Below are positions 1 to 8,280 of a DNA stretch of 64,000 nt, in pieces (within the stretch, counting starts at the first letter, position 1; each line of letters opens with the position of its first letter). The notes below the pieces were generated by a model, which was not told where the DNA came from, ran no database searches, and was given only the letters and a program-made list of their open reading frames with translations. Source of the DNA: CAJXSN01 sp947492235 (lineage in GTDB: Bacteria; Pseudomonadota; Alphaproteobacteria; Sphingomonadales; Sphingomonadaceae); NCBI RefSeq assembly GCF_042492175.1, contig NZ_CP170453.1:1860001-1924000 (forward strand), written 5' to 3'. The position numbers and the translations under genes were made by a program.

Positions 1-1459
1 GGACGGCCTCAGCCTGGTTACGGTCTTTTCCGGCACCAGCTTTGCCGCCCCGCAAGTGGCAGGCGCGGTGGCTTTGCTGGCGCAGGCCTTTCCCAATCTG
101 ACCGGCGCCGAGATTGTCGAGATCCTGCTCGACAGCGCGGCCGATGCGGGGGCTAATGGAACCGACCGCACCTTCGGGCGCGGGCTGCTCGATATTGCGG
201 CGGCGTTTGCCCCTCAGGGCACCACGCGTGTGGCTGGTACCACCAGCAATTTCGAGCTGTCGGACGATGCCGCGATTGGCTCTGCGGCCATGGGCGACGC
301 GCTGGAGGCGACGACGCTGTCGACCATCGTGCAGGACAAATATGACCGCGCCTTCGGGTTGGAGCTGGGCAGCAGCCTGCGCGGAGCGGCTCCGGCCCCG
401 GTGCTGCGCGGGATCGTCAGCGGCAATGGCCGGCGTGTTGCGGCGGGTAGCGAGAGGCTCTCGCTGGCCTTTACAGTGGGCGCGCCGGGATCGGCGGGCC
501 AGGCCGATGCATTGCAGCCCCTGCGTCTGTCACAGGATCAGGCTGCGGGTGCGCGGGTGCTGGCGGGCCGCATGTCCTTTGCACTCGCTCCCGATACGAA
601 AGTCGGACTGTCGTTCAGTGAGAATGCGAACGGTCTCGTCGCCCATTTGCAGGGGCAGGGGCGGGCGGATCGTCCGGCCTTTATGATTGCGCAGAATACG
701 GCGGGGGACACAGGCTTTGCCCGCGCGGGCAAGTTCGCCTTCGCCATGCGGCACGAGTTCGGCGGGCTGGGCGTGACAGTGAACGGCGCGAGCGGAGATG
801 CAGTGCTGGGGGCCAGCAGGCGCGGTGCAGATGTCGTCTCGCGGCGGTATGAGCGTTTCGGGGCGACTAGTCTGGGCGTGGGTCTGGACGGCAAAATCGG
901 CCCGTTCGATGCGACCGCAGGGGCCAGCTGGCTGTCGGAGGACCGCACGGTGCTGGGTGGCTATTGGCACGAGGCACTGGGAGTGCAGGGCGCGGACAGC
1001 TTGTTCCTCGATGCCGCGCTCGGTTTCGATCTGGGTTCGGATTGGCGCATGGGGGCAGCCTATCGCCATGGGTTCACCCGGCCCCATTCGGGCGGCATGC
1101 TGGAGGCCGGATCGCAGTTTTCGTCCAATGCCTTCTCGCTCGATCTGAGCAAACGCCATGCCCTGATGCGCGGTGACAGTCTGGGACTGCGGATCGCGCA
1201 GCCGCTCAGAGTGGTGCGCGGGGGCCTCGATCTGACGCTACCCACGGCGTACGATTATGCCAGCGAGAGCCCGATCTATGGCGTGCAGCGCCTGTCGCTT
1301 GCGCCAGAGGGGCGCGAATTGATGGGTGAGCTGAGTTGGCAGGGTATGCTGGCAGGCGGCGCATTTTCCAGCAGCCTCTATCTGCGCAGTCAGCCGGGCC
1401 ATTACGCCGACGCGCCCGAGGATGCCGGGCTGGTGCTACGTTGGAACCGTCAGTTCTGA
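1..1459 (+). CDS. Subtilisin-like serine protease autotransporter, 3' part
   Basis: C-terminal part of a secreted S8 (subtilisin) protease with its own outer-membrane barrel; the frame is open from base 2 and the 5' end lies before the window. The first residues include SGTSFAAPQVAGAV, the GTSxAxP block that holds the catalytic Ser; the Asp and His of the triad must be upstream. The segment FGRGLLDIAAAF closes the protease domain. A short linker and roughly 270 residues of alternating strand-like sequence follow, ending in the aromatic RWNRQF expected for the last strand of an autotransporter beta-domain. It is convergent with the next gene and ends 4 bases from it. The protease is probably displayed on or shed from the cell surface; its substrate cannot be read from the sequence. 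Confidence 0.88.
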   Translation, partial: DGLSLVTVFSGTSFAAPQVAGAVALLAQAFPNLTGAEIVEILLDSAADAGANGTDRTFGRGLLDIAAAFAPQGTTRVAGTTSNFELSDDAAIGSAAMGDALEATTLSTIVQDKYDRAFGLELGSSLRGAAPAPVLRGIVSGNGRRVAAGSERLSLAFTVGAPGSAGQADALQPLRLSQDQAAGARVLAGRMSFALAPDTKVGLSFSENANGLVAHLQGQGRADRPAFMIAQNTAGDTGFARAGKFAFAMRHEFGGLGVTVNGASGDAVLGASRRGADVVSRRYERFGATSLGVGLDGKIGPFDATAGASWLSEDRTVLGGYWHEALGVQGADSLFLDAALGFDLGSDWRMGAAYRHGFTRPHSGGMLEAGSQFSSNAFSLDLSKRHALMRGDSLGLRIAQPLRVVRGGLDLTLPTAYDYASESPIYGVQRLSLAPEGRELMGELSWQGMLAGGAFSSSLYLRSQPGHYADAPEDAGLVLRWNRQF

Positions 1460-1463
1460 CCGC

Positions 1464-2549
1464 TCAGGCCGGCATGCCTGCTTTCAGCGCGAAGGCGTAG
1501 GCATTCTGCACCAGCGGGGTGACGCGCTCGCTCATGCTTTTCGCATGGGCGCTGCTGGCCGTGCCGTCGATCACGCGCTTCTTGATGCCCTGCATGATCC
1601 CGGCGAGCCGGAACAAATTGTAGGCGAAATACCACTCCATCGGCGGCACGGGGTACCCGGTGCGCTCGACATAGCGGCCAACCGCTTCTTCGACCGACGG
1701 GATGCCCAGCGCTTCGATATCGAGGCCAGCCAGCCCTGCGCGGCCATCGGCAGGGTTGAACCAGTTGAGCATCAGATAGCTGAAATCCGCAATCGGATCG
1801 CCCAGCGTCGACAGCTCCCAGTCGAGCACGGCGATGACGCGGTTCTCGGTTTTATGGAAGATCATGTTGTCGAGCCGGTAATCGCCATGCACCACGCCGC
1901 TCGCATGCTGGGGAGGGATGGTTTCCGGTAGCCACTCGATCAACCGGTCCATTTCGGGAATCGTTTCGGTTTCGGACAGCTTATACTGCTTGCTCCAGCG
2001 GCTGATCTGGCGGGCGCAGTAATCCTGGCTCTTGCCGAAATCGCCGAGGCCGATTTCTTCCGGTTTCTGCAGATGCAGATCGGCCATGGTGTCGATCATG
2101 GCGTTGTAGATTTCGCGGCGCTCTTCGGGAGTGTTGTCGGGCAGCGCGCCGTTCCACAAGCTGCGCCCGTCGGCCATGCTCATCACGAAGAATTTGGAGC
2201 CGAGCACCTCCGGATCTTCACACAGGCCGAATGTCTGCGGGACAGGGAAGCCGGTGGGATACAGCCCCGTCATCGCCTTGTATTCACGGTCCACCGCATG
2301 GGCGCTGGGGAGCAGTTTGCCGAAGGGCTGGCGGCGCAGGACATAGGACCGCGACGGCGTATCCAGCCGGTAGGTCGGGTTCGACTGACCGCCCTTGAAC
2401 TTGGTGTAGCTGATCGGGCCTTCATACCCTTCCACATTGGCTTCGAACCACGCGGTCAGCGCATCCATGTCCAGCTTGTCGCGGTCCTCGACCTCGACGG
2501 TGCCGACCATTTCCTTCTGGTAGTCGATTTTCGGCGCTTCTGTCGTCAT
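1464..2549 (-). CDS. APH-family phosphotransferase (ACAD10/11 kinase-domain type)
   Basis: 361-residue member of the aminoglycoside-phosphotransferase/choline-kinase fold. Visible landmarks are the catalytic loop VVHGDYRLDNMIF (HGDxxxxN) and the metal-binding LDWELSTLGDP (DWE then DP), both in the second half, after an N-lobe beginning at about residue 45 (YTKFKGGQSNPTYRL). Proteins with this signature that sit beside acyl-CoA dehydrogenases are typically not drug-resistance enzymes: in ACAD10/ACAD11 and in bacterial LvaA the domain phosphorylates hydroxyacyl-CoA. Its start codon overlaps the stop of the upstream alcohol dehydrogenase by one base (TGATG), so the two are translationally coupled, and an ACAD11-like gene lies just behind. 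The role as hydroxyacyl-CoA kinase is inferred from neighbours. Confidence 0.85.
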   Translation of the reverse strand: MTTEAPKIDYQKEMVGTVEVEDRDKLDMDALTAWFEANVEGYEGPISYTKFKGGQSNPTYRLDTPSRSYVLRRQPFGKLLPSAHAVDREYKAMTGLYPTGFPVPQTFGLCEDPEVLGSKFFVMSMADGRSLWNGALPDNTPEERREIYNAMIDTMADLHLQKPEEIGLGDFGKSQDYCARQISRWSKQYKLSETETIPEMDRLIEWLPETIPPQHASGVVHGDYRLDNMIFHKTENRVIAVLDWELSTLGDPIADFSYLMLNWFNPADGRAGLAGLDIEALGIPSVEEAVGRYVERTGYPVPPMEWYFAYNLFRLAGIMQGIKKRVIDGTASSAHAKSMSERVTPLVQNAYAFALKAGMPA

Positions 2550-3634
2550 CAGTCGAACACCACCACGCTGCGTGCGCTATGCCCTTCGCGCATCTTGTCG
2601 AACCCCTTATTGATGTCTTCCAGCGGTATCCGCTCGGCGATGATCGTGTCGAGATCGAGTAGCCCGCGCATGTAGAAATCAACGAGGCGCGGCAGATCGA
2701 CCGGGAACTGCGTTTCGCCCATAATCGCGCCCTGCAATTTCTTGCCCGACAGCAAATCCATCGCGCCGAGGCCGACTTTGCAATCGAGCGGCATCATGCC
2801 GAGGATGACCGCCGTGCCGCCCCGGCGGAGCGCAGCCACAGCGAGGTCTGCACTGGCCTGACGTCCCACGGCTTCGATCCCGTAATGCACGCCGCCGTCC
2901 GAGAGTTCGATGATCTGCTTGGCCGCATCCTCGGCCATCGCGTCGACCGTGTGGGTCGCGCCCAGAACCTTGGCCAGCTCGCGCTTTTCGGGCAGTGGAT
3001 CGGCGGCAATGACCTTCCCCGCACCGGCAATTTTCGCGGCATTGATGGCGGCCAGGCCCACCCCGCCGCAGCCCACGACCAGCACGGTTTCGCCCGGCGT
3101 GACATTGGCGGCATTGAAAATCGTGCCCGCTCCGGTCGTCACGGCGCAGCCGATTACAGCGGCGCGGTCGAGCGGCATGTCCTTGTCGATGGCAACGCAA
3201 GCGTTTTCGTGGATCAGCATCTGCTCGCTGAAGGCCGAGAGGTTGAGCATCTGGTTCACAGGCTCGCCCCCATTGCGCGTGATCCGCATCGGATCGCCTT
3301 TGCCCCTGCGGGTGTTGACGCCGAGACACAGGGCGAGCCTGCCGGTCACACAAAACTCGCAATTCCCGCAGAAGGCGGAGAGGCAGGAGACCACGTGATC
3401 GCCCGGCTTCACCGAGCGCACTTCGCTGCCGACTGCACGGACCACGCCCGCCGCTTCGTGGCCGGGAATGGCCGGAAGCGGGTGGGGGTACGCCCCGTCG
3501 ATAAAGTGCAGGTCGGAATGACACAGGCCGCAAGCCTTGGTGTCGATCAGCACCTCGCGCGGGCCGGGATCGGCGATTTCGACCTCGCCGATCGTCAGTC
3601 CGCCGACTTCTTCGAGAATTGCTGCTTTTGCCAT
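2549..3634 (-). CDS. Zinc-dependent alcohol dehydrogenase (MDR family)
   Basis: 361-residue medium-chain dehydrogenase/reductase that should oxidise an alcohol with NAD(P)+ in the cytoplasm. Visible motifs are the catalytic zinc site CGLCHSDLHFIDG, GHEAAGVV, the four-cysteine structural zinc loop FCGNCEFCVTGRLALC and the Rossmann VLVVGCGGVGLAAI. I start it at MAKAAILEEVGG because a GAGGAGA ribosome site lies about 7 bases upstream; the open frame continues 31 residues further into a repeat element and that extension is unlikely to be translated. It is the first gene of a pair with the kinase gene (one-base overlap). In this setting it may act on a hydroxylated acyl chain or a derived alcohol, but the substrate is not visible. 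Confidence 0.9.
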   Translation of the reverse strand: MAKAAILEEVGGLTIGEVEIADPGPREVLIDTKACGLCHSDLHFIDGAYPHPLPAIPGHEAAGVVRAVGSEVRSVKPGDHVVSCLSAFCGNCEFCVTGRLALCLGVNTRRGKGDPMRITRNGGEPVNQMLNLSAFSEQMLIHENACVAIDKDMPLDRAAVIGCAVTTGAGTIFNAANVTPGETVLVVGCGGVGLAAINAAKIAGAGKVIAADPLPEKRELAKVLGATHTVDAMAEDAAKQIIELSDGGVHYGIEAVGRQASADLAVAALRRGGTAVILGMMPLDCKVGLGAMDLLSGKKLQGAIMGETQFPVDLPRLVDFYMRGLLDLDTIIAERIPLEDINKGFDKMREGHSARSVVVFD

Positions 3635-3647
3635 CGATCTCTCCTCA

Positions 3648-3803
3648 GTCTCCCTCCTCTTCAGAGGAGGGGTAACGAGACTTGGCGTTGCGAAGCAATG
3701 CCTAGTCGCAGTGGGGTGGTGCGCCACTCAGAACAGCGTTCAGAACGGCGCTGATGTGGCAACACCACCCCCCGACCCCCTCCTCTGAAGAGGAGGGGGA
3801 AAA
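3648..3803. repeat. Palindromic inverted-repeat element
   Basis: The gap between the alcohol dehydrogenase and acyl-CoA dehydrogenase genes is bounded by CCTCCTCTTCAGAGGAGG (about 3653-3671) and its reverse complement CCTCCTCTGAAGAGGAGG (about 3779-3797); each copy is itself palindromic. Inside them a second pair, GTGGGGTGGTG and CAACACCACCCC, is also inverted, so the whole ~150 bp can fold into one long hairpin with end-hairpins. It has no coding capacity and looks like a non-autonomous REP/MITE-type element. Confidence 0.7.
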
Positions 3804-3809
3804 GGTTGC

Positions 3810-5153
3810 CTAGCGCGTCGCTCCCACGTCTCCGCTGGACATCGCACCGGCGCTGCCAGCGCTGGCCGAGCGCGCCTGTCCGCCGCGAAGGGCGTTGGCG
3901 GTCGGGCCTTCGCTGGGCACGTGCTTGCCAAATTCCATGCGCGCGATGGAACGGGCGTGCACTTCGTCGGGACCGTCCGCCAGACGCAGCGTGCGCTGGT
4001 GGGCGTAAGCGCTGGCGAGGCCGTAATCGTTCGACACGCCGCCGCCGCCATGGGCCTGGATGGCATCGTCGATGATCCGCAGAGCCATATTCGGCGCCTG
4101 CACCTTGATCATGGCGATTTCCTGCTTGGCCGACTTGTTGCCGACCTTGTCCATCATGTCGGCCGCTTTCAGGCAGAGAAGGCGGGTCATGTCGATGTCG
4201 ATGCGGGCACGCGCCACGCGCTCTTCCCAGACCGAGTGCTTGTAGATCGGCTTGCCGAAGGCTTCACGCTCCTGAAGACGCTTGCACATCTTCTCCAGCG
4301 CTTCCTCTGCCACGCCAATGGTGCGCATGCAGTGGTGGATACGGCCAGGGCCGAGGCGGCCCTGCGCGATCTCGAAACCGCGGCCTTCGCCCAGCAGCAT
4401 GTTGGTGACCGGCACACGCACGTCTTTCAGCTCGACTTCCATATGGCCGTGCGGCGCATCGTCATAGCCAAAGACGGGCAGATGGCGGATGATGTTCACG
4501 CCCGGCGCATCGTTGGGCATCAGGATCATCGACTGCTGTGCATGACGCCCGGCAGTGGGGTCTGTCTTGCCCATCACGATCGAGACTTTGCAGCGCGGAT
4601 CGCCGAGGCCCGAGGACCACCATTTGCGGCCATTGATGACGTATTCGTCGCCATCGCGCTCGATCCGCGTTTCGATATTCGTCGCGTCGGAGGAAGCGGT
4701 GAACGGCTCGGTCATCAGGAAGGCGGAGCGGATCTCGCCATTCATGATCGGGCGCAGCCACTGTTCCTTCTGCTCAAGCGTGCCGTAGCGGTGGAACACT
4801 TCCATATTGCCGGTGTCGGGCGCGGAGCAGTTGAACACTTCGGAGGCAAAGCCGATGCGGCCCATTTCCTCGGCGCACAGCGCGTATTCGAGGTTGGTCA
4901 GGCCGGGGCCTTCGAACTCGAAAGTCTCTTCCACATGGTGATGGCCGTCATTGCGCGGCGGCATGAACAGGTTCCAGATGCCCTGCGCCTTGGCCTTTTC
5001 CTTCAGTTCCTGAACCACCGGGATCACTTTCCAGCGGTCGCCTTCCGCGTCCTGCTCGGCATAGGTCGGCACGGCGGGGCGGATATGGTTTTCGATGAAG
5101 TCGGCTACGCGGTCACGCCAGTGGCGCTGGCGGTCTGTGGGCTCGAAGTCCAT
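3810..5153 (-). CDS. Acyl-CoA dehydrogenase family protein, ACAD11-like
   Basis: 447-residue flavoprotein of the acyl-CoA dehydrogenase superfamily. It shows the family signature FLMTEPFTASSDATN, the substrate/FAD region IIRHLPVFGYDDAPHGH and a C-terminal block RTLRLADGPDEVHARSIA. The ADGPDEVH ending is characteristic of the ACAD10/ACAD11 branch rather than of classical short- or medium-chain enzymes. A phosphotransferase gene of the type fused to ACAD11 in animals lies two genes downstream. In that family the dehydrogenase domain works with the kinase to remove a phosphorylated hydroxyl from acyl-CoA. ATG start with AGAGGA upstream. The C-terminal ~25 residues are Ala/Gly/Ser-rich and probably disordered. 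Confidence 0.9.
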   Translation of the reverse strand: MDFEPTDRQRHWRDRVADFIENHIRPAVPTYAEQDAEGDRWKVIPVVQELKEKAKAQGIWNLFMPPRNDGHHHVEETFEFEGPGLTNLEYALCAEEMGRIGFASEVFNCSAPDTGNMEVFHRYGTLEQKEQWLRPIMNGEIRSAFLMTEPFTASSDATNIETRIERDGDEYVINGRKWWSSGLGDPRCKVSIVMGKTDPTAGRHAQQSMILMPNDAPGVNIIRHLPVFGYDDAPHGHMEVELKDVRVPVTNMLLGEGRGFEIAQGRLGPGRIHHCMRTIGVAEEALEKMCKRLQEREAFGKPIYKHSVWEERVARARIDIDMTRLLCLKAADMMDKVGNKSAKQEIAMIKVQAPNMALRIIDDAIQAHGGGGVSNDYGLASAYAHQRTLRLADGPDEVHARSIARMEFGKHVPSEGPTANALRGGQARSASAGSAGAMSSGDVGATR

Positions 5154-5262
5154 GGGGGTAATTCCTCTCTAGTCTCAATTCGCAATCGAATTTTGTGGGA
5201 GGACCGTGGCAGAGCGGATTGCCCGCGCCAAGCCCTCTTTTAATATGGGGTGCCCTGTTTTG

Positions 5263-6741
5263 CTAAGGGGTGATCGAGTGCCCGTCGGGATCGGCCCTGA
5301 CGGCTGCATCGATGGGATTGTCTGCCGTGCCGGCCTGCCCGGCAGCCGCTTCCTTGGCCGCGATCCGGGTTTCGTGCTGTTCGCGGGTAATCGGGAACCG
5401 GGCCAGCCAGAACGCTGCCACCAATGCGAGCGCGGAGCCTGCGATCATGTAGATCATCGCGAGCTGGTTCACCGCGCCCTGCGCCACCTGATCCTGCGGC
5501 GTGCCTTGCTCGATCCCCAGCGATTGCACGATCAGGCTGGTCGCCAGAATACCGCCTGCAGTCGCGCATTTCTGGACCAGCCAGTTGCCGGAATAGAATG
5601 TCCCTTCGGCCCGCTTGCCGGTGCGTTCTTCAAACGCCTCGACAATTTCGGCGACCATCGAGGTGGCCGAGATAATCGCCACAATCGAGGCAGTATTGGC
5701 GAGGACCAGCGTTGCAAAAACGGCGGTGGTGGAAGCGCGGGTCCCCGTTTCCGGCCACAAGCCCGCCAGGAACAGGGCATAGGGCACGAAGTAGAAGACC
5801 ATCGCCACAACCGCGCCGCCAGCAGCGGAATGGGGCTTCCCGAAACGCTTGTGCAGCGGCCCGACCAGCAGGAACATGGCGAACACGGAAATCGCCAGCA
5901 CGGCAGGGTATAGCTGGAAGGCCAGATCGTCGAAGCGCCAGATGTAATTGTTCACATACAGCGTGATGGAGAAATTCATTCCCTGCCCGACATAGGCGGC
6001 CAGCCCGCCCGCGGCGAAGATCAGAAACGCTTTCTCCCGAAACGCATCGAAGATCTCCTGAAACGCGCCTGTGATGGAAAAGGGCGGCGGGCGGTGCGCG
6101 GGTAACTGCGCCACCACCCCATGCTGCCCCGCTGCCGAGCCGATCACGAAAACGGCCATCAGGACCGCGCCGACCAGCCCGAACATCGCATAGCCATCGG
6201 GCTGCAATTGCGCCTCTGGTGTCGGCAGGAAGAACGTGAAGGCCAGCACCATCATCATCATTCCGCCGAGCCACCCTGAAAGGAAGCGGAAACGGAACAG
6301 CGTGGTGCGCTCGTCATAATCGTCGGTCAGTTCGGGCACGAGGCTGACAGACGGCACTTCGCAAGCCGAGAGCAGCAGGCGCACTCCGACCGCCAGCGCC
6401 ACGATTTCCCAGAACGTGGGCACACCGGTGAAGGGCGGCGACCACAGCAGCGTCCACATGAAGGCGAGCGGGATGGGCGCGATATAGAGCCATGGCAGCC
6501 GCCGGCCCCAGCGCGAATAGGTGCGGTCGGTCAGATGGCCGATTAACGGGTCGACAAAGGCGTCGATGACCAGCGCCGTGGCGAGCGCCGCACCGACCAG
6601 CCAGGCCTCCACCCCCAAAACCAGATTGTAATAGGGCAGCAGGAAAAAGCTGAAGCCGAGATCCTTGATCCCGAAAGCGACCGCGCCCGACCCATTGGTC
6701 AGTTTAAGCCACAGCGGCAATTTGCCTTTGACGAAGCCCAC
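5263..6741 (-). CDS. MFS / GPH-type cation symporter
   Basis: 492-residue inner-membrane transporter with about twelve hydrophobic segments. The N-terminal half carries the hallmark of the glycoside-pentoside-hexuronide branch (MelB-like): FVDPLIGHLTDRTYSRWGRRLPW between helices 2 and 3, i.e. D-P-x-x-G-x-x-x-D-R-T followed by a basic loop. It begins with GTG (MGFVKGKLP) preceded by GAAGGG. It sits between acyl-CoA dehydrogenase genes, so the cargo may be the lipid or terpenoid-like substrate of the block instead of a sugar; that is an inference from location only. The C-terminal ~40 residues are hydrophilic. Confidence 0.85.
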   Translation of the reverse strand: MGFVKGKLPLWLKLTNGSGAVAFGIKDLGFSFFLLPYYNLVLGVEAWLVGAALATALVIDAFVDPLIGHLTDRTYSRWGRRLPWLYIAPIPLAFMWTLLWSPPFTGVPTFWEIVALAVGVRLLLSACEVPSVSLVPELTDDYDERTTLFRFRFLSGWLGGMMMMVLAFTFFLPTPEAQLQPDGYAMFGLVGAVLMAVFVIGSAAGQHGVVAQLPAHRPPPFSITGAFQEIFDAFREKAFLIFAAGGLAAYVGQGMNFSITLYVNNYIWRFDDLAFQLYPAVLAISVFAMFLLVGPLHKRFGKPHSAAGGAVVAMVFYFVPYALFLAGLWPETGTRASTTAVFATLVLANTASIVAIISATSMVAEIVEAFEERTGKRAEGTFYSGNWLVQKCATAGGILATSLIVQSLGIEQGTPQDQVAQGAVNQLAMIYMIAGSALALVAAFWLARFPITREQHETRIAAKEAAAGQAGTADNPIDAAVRADPDGHSITP

Positions 6742-6989
6742 TAGGCGCGGCCCTTCGAGAATCTGACTGTCGTGGGTCTGCTGGCGCTGAATCGGCTCAT
6801 CGATGCTCTCCCAAACACGGCTTCCTAGGGTAGGGCCAAGGCCACTCGCGTCAATGCAAACCGGCTGACGCTACGGCATTGCGGGGGCGTGAGGCTGGCC
6901 CCTTAAAGCGGCAAATCGGTCCTTGCTTGCAACCCACCATCTCCCATAACGTAAGCGTCAAGCACAAGAACATTCGAGGAGAGTCGGCC

Positions 6990-8183
6990 ATGTCCGAATT
7001 GGAAGCATTCCGCAGCGAAACCCGCGCCTGGCTGGAGGCCAATTGCCCCGCCGAAATGCGCGAGCCGGTGCGCGACGAGGATGACATCTATTGGGGCGGC
7101 CGCAACGCCACTTTCAAGAACGACGCCCAGAAGGCATGGTTCGATGCCTGCGTGGAGAAGGGCTACACCGTGCCGGCGTGGCCAAAGGAATATGGCGGTG
7201 CCGGACTGAACCCTCCGCAGGCGAAGATCCTGCGCGAGGAAATGGCCCGCATCAGCGCGCGCTCTCCGCTCTCCAGCTTCGGTATCTGGATGCTCGGCCC
7301 CGCTTTGCTGCAATTCGGCACCGAAGGACAAAAACAGCGCTTCCTCAATGAAATCGCGCGCGGCGAAATCCGCTGGTGTCAGGGCTATTCGGAGCCGGGC
7401 AGCGGGTCCGACCTCGTCTCGATGCAAACCTATGGTGAAGACAAGGGCGATCACTGGGTCATCAATGGCCAGAAGATCTGGACCTCCTACGCCGACGCCG
7501 CCGACTGGATTTTCTGCCTTGTGCGGACCGACAAGGAGAACAAGTACAAGGGCATCACCTTCACCCTGTTCGACATGACTTCCGGTGGCGTGACCACAAA
7601 GCCGATCAAGCTGATCAGCGGCAGCAGCCCGTTCTGCGAGACGTTCTTCGACGATGTCTCGGTTCCCAAATCCTATGGCGAAGATTGCCCCGCCTATGTC
7701 GGCGAGATTAATCGCGGTTGGGACGTGGCAAAATATCTGCTGGGCCACGAGCGCGAGATGATTTCCGGTGCTGGCGGGGGCGAGAACACCACCACCATCG
7801 GCGCGGCCATGAAGCGGCGCGCGGCCAAAGAAGGCGGCGAACTCGATCCCGTATTGCGAGCCGAGCTGGCGCAGTTCGATGTCGATGCGCTGGCCTATGC
7901 GGCGATGGGCGAGAAATTCCTCGACGAGATCAAGGTCGGCAAGGCGCACCCCGCGCAGCCGAACATGATGAAATATGTCGGAACGGAGCTGAACAAGCGG
8001 CGGCACGAGCTGATGATGTCGGCCGGTGGCAGCACCGCGCTGGAATGGGACAGCGAAGAAACCAGCGGCGGCAAGCAGCCGCGCGGCTGGCTGCGCACCA
8101 AGGCAAATTCGATCGAGGGCGGTACCAGCGAAGTGATGCTGAACGTCATTTCGAAGCGCATCCTTGAGTTGCCCGATAGCTAA
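6990..8183 (+). CDS. Acyl-CoA dehydrogenase (catalytic-type subunit)
   Basis: 397-residue acyl-CoA dehydrogenase, oxidising acyl-CoA to 2-enoyl-CoA with FAD. Motifs: WCQGYSEPGSGSDLVSMQT (family signature), GQKIWTSYADAADW, and near the C-terminus IEGGTSEVMLNVISKRIL, where the Glu before GGT is in the position of the usual catalytic base. The start at MSELEAF is chosen because CGAGGAG lies 8-9 bases upstream; an open stretch of 37 codons upstream has no ribosome site. It is followed 97 bases later by a second, shorter acyl-CoA dehydrogenase whose C-terminus lacks this EGGT block, so the two may form a heteromer. Confidence 0.92.
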   Translation: MSELEAFRSETRAWLEANCPAEMREPVRDEDDIYWGGRNATFKNDAQKAWFDACVEKGYTVPAWPKEYGGAGLNPPQAKILREEMARISARSPLSSFGIWMLGPALLQFGTEGQKQRFLNEIARGEIRWCQGYSEPGSGSDLVSMQTYGEDKGDHWVINGQKIWTSYADAADWIFCLVRTDKENKYKGITFTLFDMTSGGVTTKPIKLISGSSPFCETFFDDVSVPKSYGEDCPAYVGEINRGWDVAKYLLGHEREMISGAGGGENTTTIGAAMKRRAAKEGGELDPVLRAELAQFDVDALAYAAMGEKFLDEIKVGKAHPAQPNMMKYVGTELNKRRHELMMSAGGSTALEWDSEETSGGKQPRGWLRTKANSIEGGTSEVMLNVISKRILELPDS

Positions 8184-8190
8184 ACAAAGG

Positions 8191-8271
8191 CGTCGTCCCA
8201 GCGAAAGCTGGGACCTCGTGCCGCCAAGTCCGACCTAGAACATCGAGATTCCAGCTTTTGCTGGGACGACG
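8191..8271. repeat. REP-like inverted repeat between the two ACAD genes
   Basis: Arms 8191-8218 (starts CGTCGTCCCAGCGAAAGC) and 8244-8271 (ends TTTTGCTGGGACGACG) are reverse complements over 28 bases with three mismatches. Each arm also folds on itself (CCCAGC gaaa GCTGGG). Same architecture as the elements at 9441-9519 and 39525-39613. It may act as an mRNA 3' stabiliser or partial terminator between the genes. Confidence 0.75.
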
Positions 8272-8280
8272 GAGATCCGA

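Noticed and set aside
3921..5243. 440-codon plus-strand frame over the acyl-CoA dehydrogenase gene
   Set aside because: Antisense shadow; low-complexity Arg/His-rich product.
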